Positions 1 to 8,876 of a DNA stretch of 64,000 bases are shown piece after piece. The translations under genes and the position numbers were made by a program. The stretch is from an uncultured Clostridia bacterium (GTDB lineage: Bacteria; Bacillota; Clostridia; Christensenellales; CAG-138): the NCBI GenBank assembly GCA_934633695.1, contig CAKTYT010000008.1:1-64000 (forward strand), in the 5' to 3' direction. Under the pieces are notes generated by a model that ran no database searches, was not told the origin of the DNA, and saw only the letters and a list, made by a program, of their open reading frames with translations. How positions within the stretch are numbered: position 1 is the stretch's first letter; the number at the start of each line of letters is the position of its first letter.

Positions 1-98
1 TCGTTGGGAATGTTCATTTCCCCCACGCAGTTGTAATGGATACGAAGCCGCTGCTCCCATACGCCGTCAATCTTCTCGACTGCAGTTTGGTTGGTCAT
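1..98 (-). pseudogene. 3' fragment of a possible serine-recombinase C-terminus
   Basis: A minus-strand frame is open from an ATG at 98 to the window edge (32 codons, no stop). The short peptide contains VEKIDG, LRIHYN and a following NCVG/IPN stretch. This resembles, from memory, the C-terminal DUF4368-type tail of large serine recombinases found in Firmicutes transposons. The ATG has no clear ribosome-binding site, and the frame stays open upstream without recognisable recombinase sequence. It may therefore be the last part of a broken gene rather than a real start. The product name is a guess from about 30 residues. Confidence 0.25.
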
Positions 99-238
99 CG
101 TCCGATTCCGTGAAGAGGGCATCGAATGCAGCACTTAAAATCGCTAAAAACAGAAAAAACTGTGCGGTATTTAATACGCAGCACAGGGCGGACGCTAATC
201 CAGAGTTGTTGGAACATATAGATTTGTTCAAAAGACTA

Positions 239-247
239 TGCTATAAT
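239..247 (+). promoter_or_regulatory. extended -10 promoter of the alpha/beta hydrolase
   Basis: TGcTATAAT lies 42 bases before the hydrolase ATG. No good -35 box is present at 17 bases (TAGATT), but an extended -10 can compensate. The same TGcTATAAT form recurs elsewhere in the window. Confidence 0.5.
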
Positions 248-288
248 CAAAGACGCTTGATAAATCAGGATTTGGGAGGAAGACCATC

Positions 289-1162
289 ATGAATGATAGC
301 AGAGGCTTCAAGAAAGAATATGATGCCTTTTTGAAGAAAGTCCCTTATCAAACAGCAGTTGTTGACAATGTTAAGGTAAGATACCAATATGGCGGTAAGG
401 CTGGTGCACCGGTCATTCTTTTTTTTTAATGGATTAGAGATGCAGGAAATGTGGATGCCGTATGCCGAAAAGCTTGGAAAAAAATATAGATTTCTGATTT
501 ATGAATATCCGTTCCATACTACCAATGCGGACGAACAGATTGACTTTGCTGCAAAACTATTGAACGCATTGTCTATTGAAAAAGTGATTTTGATTGGTGC
601 AAGTGATGGCGGTGTATATGCTCAGATTTTTGCGAAAAGACATCCGGAATTCGTTTTAACAATGATCATGACGACCACCTTGACGATAGATTCAGATTAT
701 GTCAGAGATATCCAAAAAGAGCGTTTTTCAACTCCAATATTTCTTTTTTTGCTAAAACTGGTTCCCGCAAAAATGGAAATGAAGTTGTTGCTAAAAAAGA
801 GCACGGGATTTTTGAAATGTGAATCGGAAGAGGATCAGAAATATGGCAGAGAGTTCTACGAAATAGTGGCTTCTGACTTGAACTATAAGCAGAGGTTTAT
901 TCATAGTTTTAAGTGTGTATATATGCTGAAGGACTATCCATTTTTCAAAGAAAGCGATTTTGAGTATCTGAGGGGGAAGATACAAGTTCTCCTCCCGGCG
1001 AAGGATATTTTTAAAAAAGAGGATCAGGATCGTCTTGCGGATTTTTTTAGGAAACTGGATGCAGAAATTCTCAATGTTCCGGGCGGGCATGTGGGATTCA
1101 TAGTTCAGTCAGAGTACTATATTGATCTGATGGAAAAGTTCCTGAGGAAAAATGGAATTTGA
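289..1162 (+). pseudogene. alpha/beta hydrolase, frameshifted in a poly-T tract
   Basis: This gene encodes an alpha/beta-hydrolase-fold enzyme of unknown substrate. The true start is the ATG at 289, which follows a GGGAGG ribosome-binding site. That frame gives about 45 residues ending PVILFF and then stops inside a run of nine T at about 420-428. The other frame resumes immediately with FFNGLEMQ and runs to 1162. Eight T would restore one 290-residue protein. In the rejoined protein the nucleophile elbow is GASDGG (Ser about 105), the late GGH near the C-terminus fits the catalytic His, and an Asp in LLPAKD is a candidate acid. Length and motif order are normal for the family, so only the homopolymer disrupts it. 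A sequencing error, phase variation or slippage could each explain this. Confidence 0.75.
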
Positions 1163-1413
1163 CAAGCTAAATTCGGTTTGTAATCACCTGATCAAAGCGC
1201 CGCCATCGTGCATTCTGCATGCAGGGCCAAGGCTGATTAAAAATTGAGAGTCGGAAGAACCTGTTCAAAATGCTATATTGCAATTAATTAAGCGACAGGA
1301 CAAAATGGAGATGAGTTAACTTCCTGAACTCAACACAAATTGCGATCCGTGTTGTTCAGTTTCCTCTTTCTCGATGATATGATATGATCATCAAATGAAG
1401 GAGGCAATAAGCC

Positions 1414-1620
1414 ATGAACACAGATAAAATCTATGCAGAGCAACTCGCTAACGAATACGCACCTAAGGACACCTCAAAGGTCGTTGTGCTTCGCAAGCTC
1501 GACGCAAGAGCAAAGCGTCCCGCAAACATTTTCACCTATAACCGCATCCATCTTTGTGAGCACGATCCCACCTTGCAGAAGGGTAAAATTTTACAATTCC
1601 AATTGCAGCTGCATGGTTAA
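1414..1620 (+). pseudogene. 5' fragment of a small membrane-protein gene
   Basis: A strong ribosome-binding site (AAGGAGG, 1398-1404) precedes an ATG and about 42 well-formed codons. The peptide (EQLANEYAPKDTSK, then VVLRKLDARAK) matches my memory of the soluble N-terminus of a common Clostridial membrane protein of about 110-120 residues, often mislabelled dihydropteridine reductase. In that family this part is followed by transmembrane segments. Here the frame changes to unrelated residues after IFTY and stops at 1620 with no membrane segment. I infer truncation by a deletion or recombination near 1540. The residual 68-residue product is unlikely to work. Confidence 0.5.
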
Positions 1621-1841
1621 TGCACAATAAACTTCCGCCGGAATCAACCCAGTTTCTTGCCTCTGAATATGTCAGCGGACTCATAGCTACAATTTTACCA
1701 TCAACAATTGAGGCTGACCAGGATTCTGTTTTTGGTTTTCTCGGGGCTTTGAATCGGACGTAACCTTCGGCTTCGATGTTGTTATATTAGTGATGGCAGA
1801 GGTAATTGTTAATATCAGTGAACCGATAGCTAAACCAAGAC
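1621..1841. other. intergenic debris, no supported gene
   Basis: This stretch has a 47-codon plus-strand frame (1620-1763) whose residues (LPPESTQFLASEYVSG and following) look protein-like but have no ribosome-binding site and no family I recognise. It may be the tail of whatever joined the truncated gene upstream. Nothing else is visible. Confidence 0.3.
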
Positions 1842-2096
1842 CTATGCTTTCCTATTGCAAAAAGCAAGGAAACTAATTGCCTCTTGTATTTCTGTGCCGC
1901 ATGCATTTTCTTCATAATTTTCATCCAAGCCGGCGTAGGTATACACATCTCCCAAATAATCCATTATACGTTCACACAATTGACCATCACTGTAAATCTT
2001 TGATGCCACAACAGGAAAATACCTACGAATGTTTGTTTCATGGGCACGTTGCAAATATTTATTAATAATCCCGATCGCTTTTTCTTCACTCAACAT
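1842..2096 (-). CDS. small hypothetical protein of the toxin island
   Basis: This encodes an acidic, mostly helical protein of 84 residues with no signal peptide and no membrane segment. I do not recognise it. It is the last minus-strand gene of the Rhs island, 28 bases after the end of the preceding gene. The size, composition and position suit an orphan immunity or cargo gene left by an earlier toxin cassette. That role is inferred only from context. Confidence 0.45.
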   Translation of the reverse strand: MLSEEKAIGIINKYLQRAHETNIRRYFPVVASKIYSDGQLCERIMDYLGDVYTYAGLDENYEENACGTEIQEAISFLAFCNRKA

Positions 2097-2124
2097 ACAT
2101 TACACTGTACACACCTAACTTTAA

Positions 2125-2514
2125 TCACTCAACTCTTTTTATCACAACATCACGATTGCTGAGCAGCTTATCCAACTCGGAGCAAAAAAGAGCATAATCA
2201 TCATATGTTTGTTTTCTAATGAAATATCCTTTATCGAAAAAGCCGTTTTCCTCCGAATAATCCGAACAGGCTCCGAATTTAACCTTTTTACCGTCAACAT
2301 AAGCCGTCACCTCAAGAATATCTTCCTGCCGAATTCTTTCAAGAATGCTGCCTATTGACCAATCCTCTTTCTCTTTTGAGTGCTTGGGAACGGAATGATT
2401 TTTGGCATATTCACGTTCCTTTACAGATACAGTTATTTGCTGCACCGACACGGCTGCCGCTGCGGCCGAAACAATGCAAAACACAACCGATTTCCACACT
2501 GCCGCATTTTTCAC
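2125..2514 (-). CDS. small exported or membrane-anchored hypothetical protein
   Basis: The 129-residue product starts with a basic residue and one hydrophobic segment rich in Ala and Val (about residues 8-26), a signal peptide or N-terminal anchor. The rest is charged and soluble, including a short TAYVDGKKV segment. It begins three bases after the stop of the membrane-protein gene upstream, so the two are probably co-translated. No family is recognised. A periplasm-facing immunity partner is one possibility in this island. Confidence 0.5.
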   Translation of the reverse strand: MKNAAVWKSVVFCIVSAAAAAVSVQQITVSVKEREYAKNHSVPKHSKEKEDWSIGSILERIRQEDILEVTAYVDGKKVKFGACSDYSEENGFFDKGYFIRKQTYDDYALFCSELDKLLSNRDVVIKRVE

Positions 2515-2517
2515 TAT

Positions 2518-3114
2518 TCATATCGGAAGTACAATTGAGCAGGAAGCAATGAATACTGACACCCAAAATCTATTGGCAGCAATGCTTGATGTGGGTTTCG
2601 TGCTCATGCAAAACAGGTTCGCAACATTCTGTGTTCTTTTCCTCCTCTTGCGTGCAGACCAAACAGAGCAACATCCTATCAGTGCAATTACAGAAAATGC
2701 TTCAACAACACCTATTCCGCGATAATTCGGGCTGTGTATAAAGGCGAATTCTGTTGAAGGAAGAACCGTTGCATCGATATTTTCTCCAACAGCTGCCCGC
2801 TGAAAAATTGTTGAAACACGCACAATCTCCCCATCCTCGAATTTCAAATCAAAAGAACCGGAACGACGACTCGACAAATCTTCCAGGACAACAGCTTTAC
2901 CCTCTTTACATTTCCCGCTGAAATAATCCGGAGCATCAATCAACAGTGCCAACATAAAAAGCACCATTAATGCTCCCCAAAAATAAGTGGAGATGCAGTC
3001 GTATTCACCGCGTCCCTTTTTTGCGTATGTCAACGGTATGCCACGGATTGCATTCACTATGTAGACAATTCCGCATGAAAAAATGATAATTACAAGTATG
3101 AATACAAGCGACAT
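2518..3114 (-). CDS. membrane protein with an internal beta-rich domain
   Basis: This 198-residue protein has a hydrophobic segment at residues 1-23, a second at about 48-64, a soluble part at about 70-130, a third segment at about 134-150, and a fourth near the C-terminus. The soluble part (FDLKFEDGEIVRVS) resembles the small beta domain between membrane helices in DUF3592-type proteins, but I cannot assign the family firmly. It is the first gene after the degenerate Rhs remnant at 3168-3232, the place where an immunity gene would sit. It may therefore be an immunity protein whose toxin has been lost. Confidence 0.5.
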   Translation of the reverse strand: MSLVFILVIIIFSCGIVYIVNAIRGIPLTYAKKGRGEYDCISTYFWGALMVLFMLALLIDAPDYFSGKCKEGKAVVLEDLSSRRSGSFDLKFEDGEIVRVSTIFQRAAVGENIDATVLPSTEFAFIHSPNYRGIGVVEAFSVIALIGCCSVWSARKRRKRTQNVANLFCMSTKPTSSIAANRFWVSVFIASCSIVLPI

Positions 3115-3411
3115 GATTTTCTCCCTTCAGTAATTTCAGCATGAATATCTAATATGGTTCCGCCTATTCCGTCCGAGTGGGGAAGCGAGTGAACCCGAGG
3201 TTGACAGCAGTTTGCCCTAACTGTTTCATCGCACAAACCTCAAAACGCAAGCTCTAATTTTGAACGTTCACAAGATATCTATGTAACGCAAGCTGTCTAC
3301 TATGTGCCCAAAAATCGCTGTAGGGATACCACGGCACTTGGCAGTTTAGGGGCTTGGGATTATACCTGCAGTCTATCTCTTGTCCCAAAAGGTGCTGCTT
3401 GCCGGTATGAA
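3115..3411. other. non-coding interval around an Rhs remnant
   Basis: About 300 bases lie between the membrane-protein gene and the DUF4304-like gene. Apart from the Rhs-core remnant annotated separately (3168-3232), I see no gene, no convincing promoter and no hairpin. Confidence 0.5.
3168..3232 (-). repeat. degenerate remnant of the Rhs core 3' segment
   Basis: The stretch matches, with several mismatches, the segment at 4556-4612 and the segment at 7468-7520. It includes an almost identical CCCGAGGTTGACAGCAG followed by TTTGCCC. In the intact copy these bases encode the WGKLLSTSG part of the Rhs core. The remnant has no open frame. It marks the junction of a former cassette on the minus strand. 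Confidence 0.7.
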
Positions 3412-3834
3412 TCACGATTTCAACTTTTGTATAACTTCCTCTTTGTACATTGTTAAAGAATAAAGTTTCCCCATATTGTCAAGGATAAGCGATTTACCGT
3501 GATTCACGGGTGGGAGAATTTCTTCTTCCATATATTCCTCATATTCAATTTGAGCAGTCATAAATTGCTTCCCGTGAGAAGTTTGCTTTCTGGACATTAC
3601 GGTAATTCTTCCTTGAATATCGCTTTCATAGTGGGTGAGGTAACCTGTTATAGCTTCAAACTCCCCTATGAAATAATAATAATTAACATAGTAGACATCG
3701 CCGTAATTGGATTTTTGCAGATCAATCCCACACAAGAGATCGTGCCCGGCCAAATAAAAAACGTTTCGTTGTTTTTTGAATCCATGTGCTTCGAATTCAT
3801 TTTTGCAAAATTCCTTAAAAGTTTTTTTATCCAT
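3412..3834 (-). CDS. DUF4304-like protein, probable immunity to the PD-(D/E)XK toxin
   Basis: This 140-residue soluble protein begins MDKKTFKEFCKNEF and continues with the GFKKQRNVFYL pattern I associate with DUF4304. That family is often found next to polymorphic toxins. The start lies nine bases after the stop of the Rhs nuclease tip, the usual toxin-immunity spacing, so I infer that it neutralises that nuclease in the cytoplasm. The frame is complete, with no export signal. The toxin beside it is still intact in its final domain, which would explain retention. The immunity role is contextual. Confidence 0.65.
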   Translation of the reverse strand: MDKKTFKEFCKNEFEAHGFKKQRNVFYLAGHDLLCGIDLQKSNYGDVYYVNYYYFIGEFEAITGYLTHYESDIQGRITVMSRKQTSHGKQFMTAQIEYEEYMEEEILPPVNHGKSLILDNMGKLYSLTMYKEEVIQKLKS

Positions 3835-3843
3835 GCATCAACC

Positions 3844-5610
3844 TTAATATAATTCTAATCTCAAGTTAAAGCCTCCGCCTAGAGCCTTATTATATCTTTG
3901 CAACTGACGAATACCACTTCTAACTCCTCTTGGATGCATTGGCTTCAACTCATAAATCGTTCTCATTTTGAAATCAATATAGTCTGGACGAATGTCTTTT
4001 ATCCTATGATACTCCTTTCCTATACTAGAAAAATTATCTGTAGCTTTATATCCTGCATGAATTTTTCGTCCCGCACTCGCAGTCGATTTTGTAAAGCCAC
4101 TGCCTCTATCAAGAGTTTTTACTATATCGACAGCGTCATCCGTAAAATCTACAGCTTTAGCGATTTGTATTGTGTCGGTAACTTTATCTACTGTTTTAAC
4201 AGCTCGTGTTACTTCGCCGACACCAGTCACAAACGGAATGAGGTCTATCGCGTCGCCTGCCAGTCCCGCCCACGCCCAAGGATCAGAGGGATTTAAGCAC
4301 ACTTCAACAATACTAGCTCCGAGTGAGATAATATCAAAGATAGTTTCCCAGAATTGTCCTCCATGGTCAGCTCTTACAACAGGGTTATTCCCGCAATACG
4401 CATACGCGTTATGTCCGAGAACGCCCTGGCCGGTGGAAAGGAGGACATCGGCAGAGATGAACCTGCCGACTTCGGGGTTATAGTACCTGCTTTGGAGGTA
4501 GTAGAAACCTGTCTCCTCATCATAGACATACCCACGGTAACGGAAGGGATTATTCTTTCCGAGTGTGGACGCGAGTGAGCCCGAGGTTGACAGCAGTTTG
4601 CCCCAACTGTCATAGCAGTATTCTACAACAGTCGCTCCGGTTTTGTCAATGAGTTTGACGATATCGCTCTGGGCATTGCGGAGGTAATAGTAATAATTTC
4701 CGTTATAGTTCACGGCAACGACTTTGCCGTCAGCGTCGTAGCTGAAGCGGAGCTTTGAAGTCGTTGTGCTTCCGTCGCTGTTCGTTGTGGTTTTGACGGT
4801 GCCCATGAGCAGCGTGCCGTTATAGTAATAGTCCGTAACGGTGTTGCCGATGGTTTTTCTTGTGCGGATGCCGTTTTCATCGTAGCTGTAGACATACGAA
4901 TTCGAGCGTCCGGAGGATGATGCTTTCGGGGTATACGACTTCAGCCGCTGACCTTCCCAAACCAGAGTTGCACCGAGGTAGTTCGTCGGGTTGCCGGAAG
5001 CGTCATATGTTATGCTTTCACCATCGTACGAAGTGAGCTGATCCTTCCATGCCGAGTTTGTGTAGGCATAGGGAACGGTCTCCCGAGCCGTGCCGAGCGT
5101 TCCGACAGTGTAAGCATAGATCTTTTTGTTGAGCAGATTGCCCCAAATATCGTATTCATATGTAATGGTAGCATTGCTGCTGTTGCCGCTGCCGTAATAA
5201 AGGTTCTCCCTTACGAGCTGATTCGCCGAATCATAAACATATGAATACTTTTCCGAAGCATTGGTGAATGACGTGTTTCCGCGCTATATCCTGGTTATGT
5301 TGCCGTTGGCGTAATAATCATAGTTGTACTTTGCATCACTGCCGTTTGCGTATGTTGAGAGCAGTGATGTTGCGGAACCGTTTGCTCCGGACTTGTACGT
5401 CCAGTCCACAACATAATCCGTGTCGAGATGCAGCGTGATCTTGTCGAGACGCCCCGTAGATGTACCGTAAGCATATTCAATCGTTTTACCGTTGTTCAGC
5501 TTTACAAGCGACTGTCTGCCGTTTGCATCGTACTTGTAGTTGTATGCCGCAACTGTCGTTCCGTATGCAATGCTGCTGCCGATTAAGTAACAAACAGTAC
5601 CTCCGCTAAT
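3844..5610 (-). pseudogene. Rhs/YD-repeat protein with PD-(D/E)XK-like nuclease tip, 5'-truncated
   Basis: YD-type repeats are readable from about 5590 downwards (YKYDANGR, YDYYANGNITR, YDASGNPTNYLG). They lead into the conserved core end RYRGYVYDEETGFYYLQSRY with PEVGRFISAD, where self-cleaved tips begin. After the core comes a hydrophobic linker, then a C-terminal domain of about 75 residues with Asp-Tyr-Ile-Asp followed by YELKP. That is a D...ExK signature of a restriction-endonuclease-fold nuclease. The gene lacks its 5' part: there is no signal, delivery region or start. An in-frame TAG sits at 5284-5286 between ANGNITRI and RGNTSF. The frame from 4806 (320 codons) begins with an internal Met. 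It is an orphan tip unless the amber codon is read through or an upstream partner exists. Confidence 0.8.
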
Positions 5611-5674
5611 TCAACTAAATAATTGAGTTCGCGTAATCAACGATTTATTAATCGGACAAACATTAGCCCTAATT

Positions 5675-6694
5675 TTATTTTTCGCAAATCTCCATAAACT
5701 TCATGAACAATTCTATTGGAAGGACGCCTTTTTTCAAAATCTCCGGATTCGAGTATACCTCCAGCTCATGTAAGTTATGTGCATGATACAGTTGCTGCAT
5801 TATATTTTCAAAACTCCTTCCGTTTTCGCCCCAACGTTCGGTTCTGATATTCATTTTCGAAAACGGAACAAACTCCTGTTTCGGCGGAACAGCATCGGCA
5901 AAATTGCCGACGTAAATCAGAGACTTTGGAATGACCCTCTTGCAGGTTGACCGCAATTTTACTCTGTATTCAGGCAAGACACCATACTCATTTACTTCGC
6001 ATTTAACTTTTGATCTTTCTGCTATTAATTCTTTATCATTTCCTCCTTCCAGTGGATAAAACCGATTCTCATAATGCGTAAACCCAATTTGAATGTATTC
6101 ACATTCATCATATTCTTTAACGTTTTTCGGCAAAGCGTCACCGTTCGAAAGCTTGACGTATACAATCGGAACTGTTTGCCATGGCTGACATTTATCCGTG
6201 TCCACCGTGCAAAGCAGCAGGTACTGCGCCTTTGAATCAAATAATGGCTGCATCTCTTCACTGATTTTCAAAGCGTAAACATCGCCTATTTCCCATCCGC
6301 AATAATAGTCCTTGGGCTGTCTGTAAACCGTCCTTTTTCGCTGCGGGGAAAGCAAAGCTTCCTCCAAATCTGCCAATGCCTTTTTTCTGTGGCGATACGT
6401 TGTTTCTGTTTCACCTTTCCAAAGTTCAAGTTCGCTTCCGTCTTGTATGCACCTTAATGCTCGCTCCTTGACCATTGGGTCAAGCCGTCCGGTTTTCCAT
6501 TGAATATAAGCTAATGCCAACCAGAATACGTATCGCGTATCATCATAGTTGAAGTCTCCTTCTCGCTCATATTCAGCGATTAAGCTGTTCATTACAGACT
6601 CATCGTCTTCTCCTTTGCGAATACAATCCATGTAGGTGTCTTTGACGTCCAAAGCATAGTCACTTTGGAATATTCCCGTTCCCCATGTTCCCAT
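5675..6694 (-). CDS. DUF4259-type protein, probable immunity to the GIY-YIG toxin
   Basis: The 339-residue protein opens with MGTWGTGIFQSDYALDVKDT, the hallmark start of the DUF4259 family (Met-Gly-x-Trp-Gly). A helical part follows to about residue 115. A longer, beta-rich C-terminal part contains YYCGWEIGDVYALK, which I do not recognise. The start is 12 bases after the stop of the GIY-YIG tip. DUF4259 proteins commonly sit beside Rhs and other polymorphic toxins, so an immunity role is the simplest inference. There is no signal peptide, so it would act in the cytoplasm. The frame is intact although the toxin gene beside it has lost most of its core. Confidence 0.65.
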   Translation of the reverse strand: MGTWGTGIFQSDYALDVKDTYMDCIRKGEDDESVMNSLIAEYEREGDFNYDDTRYVFWLALAYIQWKTGRLDPMVKERALRCIQDGSELELWKGETETTYRHRKKALADLEEALLSPQRKRTVYRQPKDYYCGWEIGDVYALKISEEMQPLFDSKAQYLLLCTVDTDKCQPWQTVPIVYVKLSNGDALPKNVKEYDECEYIQIGFTHYENRFYPLEGGNDKELIAERSKVKCEVNEYGVLPEYRVKLRSTCKRVIPKSLIYVGNFADAVPPKQEFVPFSKMNIRTERWGENGRSFENIMQQLYHAHNLHELEVYSNPEILKKGVLPIELFMKFMEICEK

Positions 6695-6706
6695 AAATGT
6701 CCTCCT

Positions 6707-7625
6707 TTAATAACCGAGGATATTCAATACCTCGTTTGATATTATATTTTCAAATAGTGCGTTTGCCGAATCAATATAATGCCTGTAATTAGGATTATTC
6801 GCCCTAATTCCGTTAATTTGATTATTAGCAGGATTCAGAGCGTTGAGCGTATGGTAATAAACCATAAGCAATTGTTCAAGTCCCCTCGCTTGGTCATATG
6901 TCAAATTCTTTCTAAATATGTGCATAGTTAGATGCCCTCTGGCATTACTGGTCTCATGAGCTTTTTTTCTAGCCTCGATATTCTTTGTCCTTCCTACATA
7001 TTGGACAGTTCTCTCCAAATCGATCAGTCCATAAACGGTGTATACCGCTGGTTCTTCTTCGTCTCCTTTGGGTGGCTTTGGTTTGGTTCGACTGTCTGTA
7101 TTAGGTTTCGCATCTGTTTCAGCATCCGATGAAGCTGCTTTTGTAATAGCTACGGTGATTGTAGCTATTATTGAACCGATACCAAGACCAATGCCAAGAC
7201 TTCCCCCTCCGGCTTCCCCAAGCGGCTTTATTGCTTCAGCATACGAACCGCAGCTATCGCTCATATTCACCGGATTATTCAGGCAATACGCATACGCGTT
7301 ATGCCCGAGAACACCCTGGCCGGTGGAGAGGAGGACATCGGCAGAGATGAACCTGCCGACTTCGGGGTTGTAGTACCTGCTTTGGAGGTAGTAGAAACCT
7401 GTATCCTCATCCGTCAATCGTCAGATTGCCGGTATACACATACCCACGGTAACGGAAGGGATTATTCTTTCCGAGTGTGGACGCGAATGAGCCCGAGGTT
7501 GACAACAGTTTGCCCCAAGAACCAAACCTCAACAGCAGCTCAATCGCTGTTGAGATAAGTATATTCTACAACAGTTGTTCCGGTTTTGTCAATGAGTTTG
7601 ACAATATCTCACTGGGGATTGCTAA
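6707..7625 (-). pseudogene. Rhs core remnant with GIY-YIG nuclease toxin tip
   Basis: The readable part starts at a TTG near 7417 and gives 236 residues. Core residues (FYYLQSRYYNPEVG, FISADVLLSTGQG) are followed by a glycine-rich hydrophobic stretch and a proline/lysine linker. The C-terminal GIY-YIG nuclease shows Val-Tyr-Gly at 128-130, Tyr-Val-Gly at 140-142, an Arg near 150 and the catalytic-type Glu at about 181. Upstream (7418-7625) the core is still recognisable but ruined, with two in-frame TGA codons. About 22 bases are also inserted between RGYVY and DEDTG, throwing the tip out of frame. It cannot be made as a full Rhs protein. The tip alone might be expressed if recombined onto a functional core. 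Confidence 0.75.
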
Positions 7626-7733
7626 AGGCATTAATGCTACATTTAGTGTTTGAAGTCTGCCGTATTAAGGTTTTTCAATCGATTCCGGACATTTTCGATG
7701 ATCGTTGATGCTGACATTTTATACCATTATGTT

Positions 7734-8192
7734 TTATTCATCACTTTCGATCTCAGAAAACTGAACACTCCTGCACGCCGTCCGCAGTTTGTCGCCGGAT
7801 GAAAACTCAATCAAAACTTCTATGTAGTCGTTTTTGGATTTCAACTTACAGAATTTGTATTCGGGTTTCATGTCTTCAAACAGTCTTTGTACAAGCAGCG
7901 ACTCACCTCCGCTTATTATGCTCATAGAAAAAATATGCGGAGAAGCACCCCAATACTCGCAGTTAGATATTTCTGTTCCGATCACATCAGTACAAGTTAT
8001 GCGAATTCTCCTGAGTTCGGTGTATTCAATTGATACGTTATCATTAAAATCAGTTTGTACAGCAAATGGCCACTCTGGTTTGACTACTGTTTCAAGACGG
8101 TTATGTGCACGATCAAACACAAAACTTTCAAAGTAGGCATCATGCAGACTGATATTGTTTGCTTCATGGATGTTTTCGCTGTTTATTATCAT
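7734..8192 (-). CDS. hypothetical protein of the toxin island
   Basis: This encodes 152 residues from the ATG at 8192, which has GGGAGG at the right distance. An in-frame upstream codon at 8243 lacks a ribosome-binding site. The product is soluble and alternates charged and aromatic residues (SLHDAYFESFVFDR, then CEYWGASPHIFS). No domain is recognised. Its position just upstream of the decayed Rhs copy, and its size, suit an immunity or cargo protein. The frame is complete. Confidence 0.5.
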   Translation of the reverse strand: MIINSENIHEANNISLHDAYFESFVFDRAHNRLETVVKPEWPFAVQTDFNDNVSIEYTELRRIRITCTDVIGTEISNCEYWGASPHIFSMSIISGGESLLVQRLFEDMKPEYKFCKLKSKNDYIEVLIEFSSGDKLRTACRSVQFSEIESDE

Positions 8193-8297
8193 AATACACC
8201 TCCCAACTGTTTCCTCACTCAAGGGCAAAAAGGTAAGTCTCAATTATAGATGTTCACAAAATAATTACACGTTGCAAGTTGCTGGCATAGAATATTC

Positions 8298-8762
8298 TTA
8301 AACGAATTGAGGTCTTATCCATATCGAAGAAAGTTGTCCGTTATCAATCACTGCGACGGAATCCCGGGCAAACTCTACACTTTTACTTTCAGTGTTGCAG
8401 TCTGGGTTACCAATACAAATCCACCCTGTTTTATAGTCAAAATATGTTTTCCAATCGTCTGCGTATCGTATGCCAGTACCCTCTTGGTGTTTTTCATCAA
8501 ACGATACTGTTAGGATTCCTCGCTGGAACACGGGGGTAACCAAATCTTTCTCAATCCAGTTATAGTTAGGGTTTACCCCTGTCACTTGAAGTACACGGCC
8601 AACGTCTAATTCAATATCTAAACTGTTGTATCCTGATCCAATTAAAACTGAAAAGTTAACATCGTTCCAAGGATTATAGAAAAATGAATATTCCTCTTTC
8701 AGATAGAGCGATTGTCCGTTAAATGCTATATTTTCATAAGCAACAGTAAAACGCATCATCAT
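8298..8762 (-). CDS. hypothetical protein of the toxin island
   Basis: A 154-residue product starts with three Met codons just after an AGGAG box. The second or third ATG has the better spacing, so the true start may be 8759 or 8756. The protein is beta-rich and Trp/Tyr-rich (FFYNPWNDVNFS, GWICIGNPDC) with no signal and no membrane segment. It is unrecognised. It follows the small membrane-protein gene and precedes another unknown gene on the same strand, consistent with a string of orphan cassette genes. Confidence 0.5.
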   Translation of the reverse strand: MMMRFTVAYENIAFNGQSLYLKEEYSFFYNPWNDVNFSVLIGSGYNSLDIELDVGRVLQVTGVNPNYNWIEKDLVTPVFQRGILTVSFDEKHQEGTGIRYADDWKTYFDYKTGWICIGNPDCNTESKSVEFARDSVAVIDNGQLSSIWIRPQFV

Positions 8763-8876
8763 TTACTCCTGAGCAGAATCAGTATACTATTCTGCAATTA
8801 TTTCTCACTATTCTGTTGATTCAAGAAACATTGAATGTTGCGGCATTGTTTCGACAGCGGGTTTTTATTTGGAGAA

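Noticed and set aside
110..292. Plus-strand 60-codon frame before the hydrolase
   Set aside because: No ribosome-binding site or family. It overlaps the hydrolase promoter and start.
3844..7417. The two Rhs tips as one continuous protein
   Set aside because: They have different nuclease folds and separate immunity genes, and frames and stop codons separate them.
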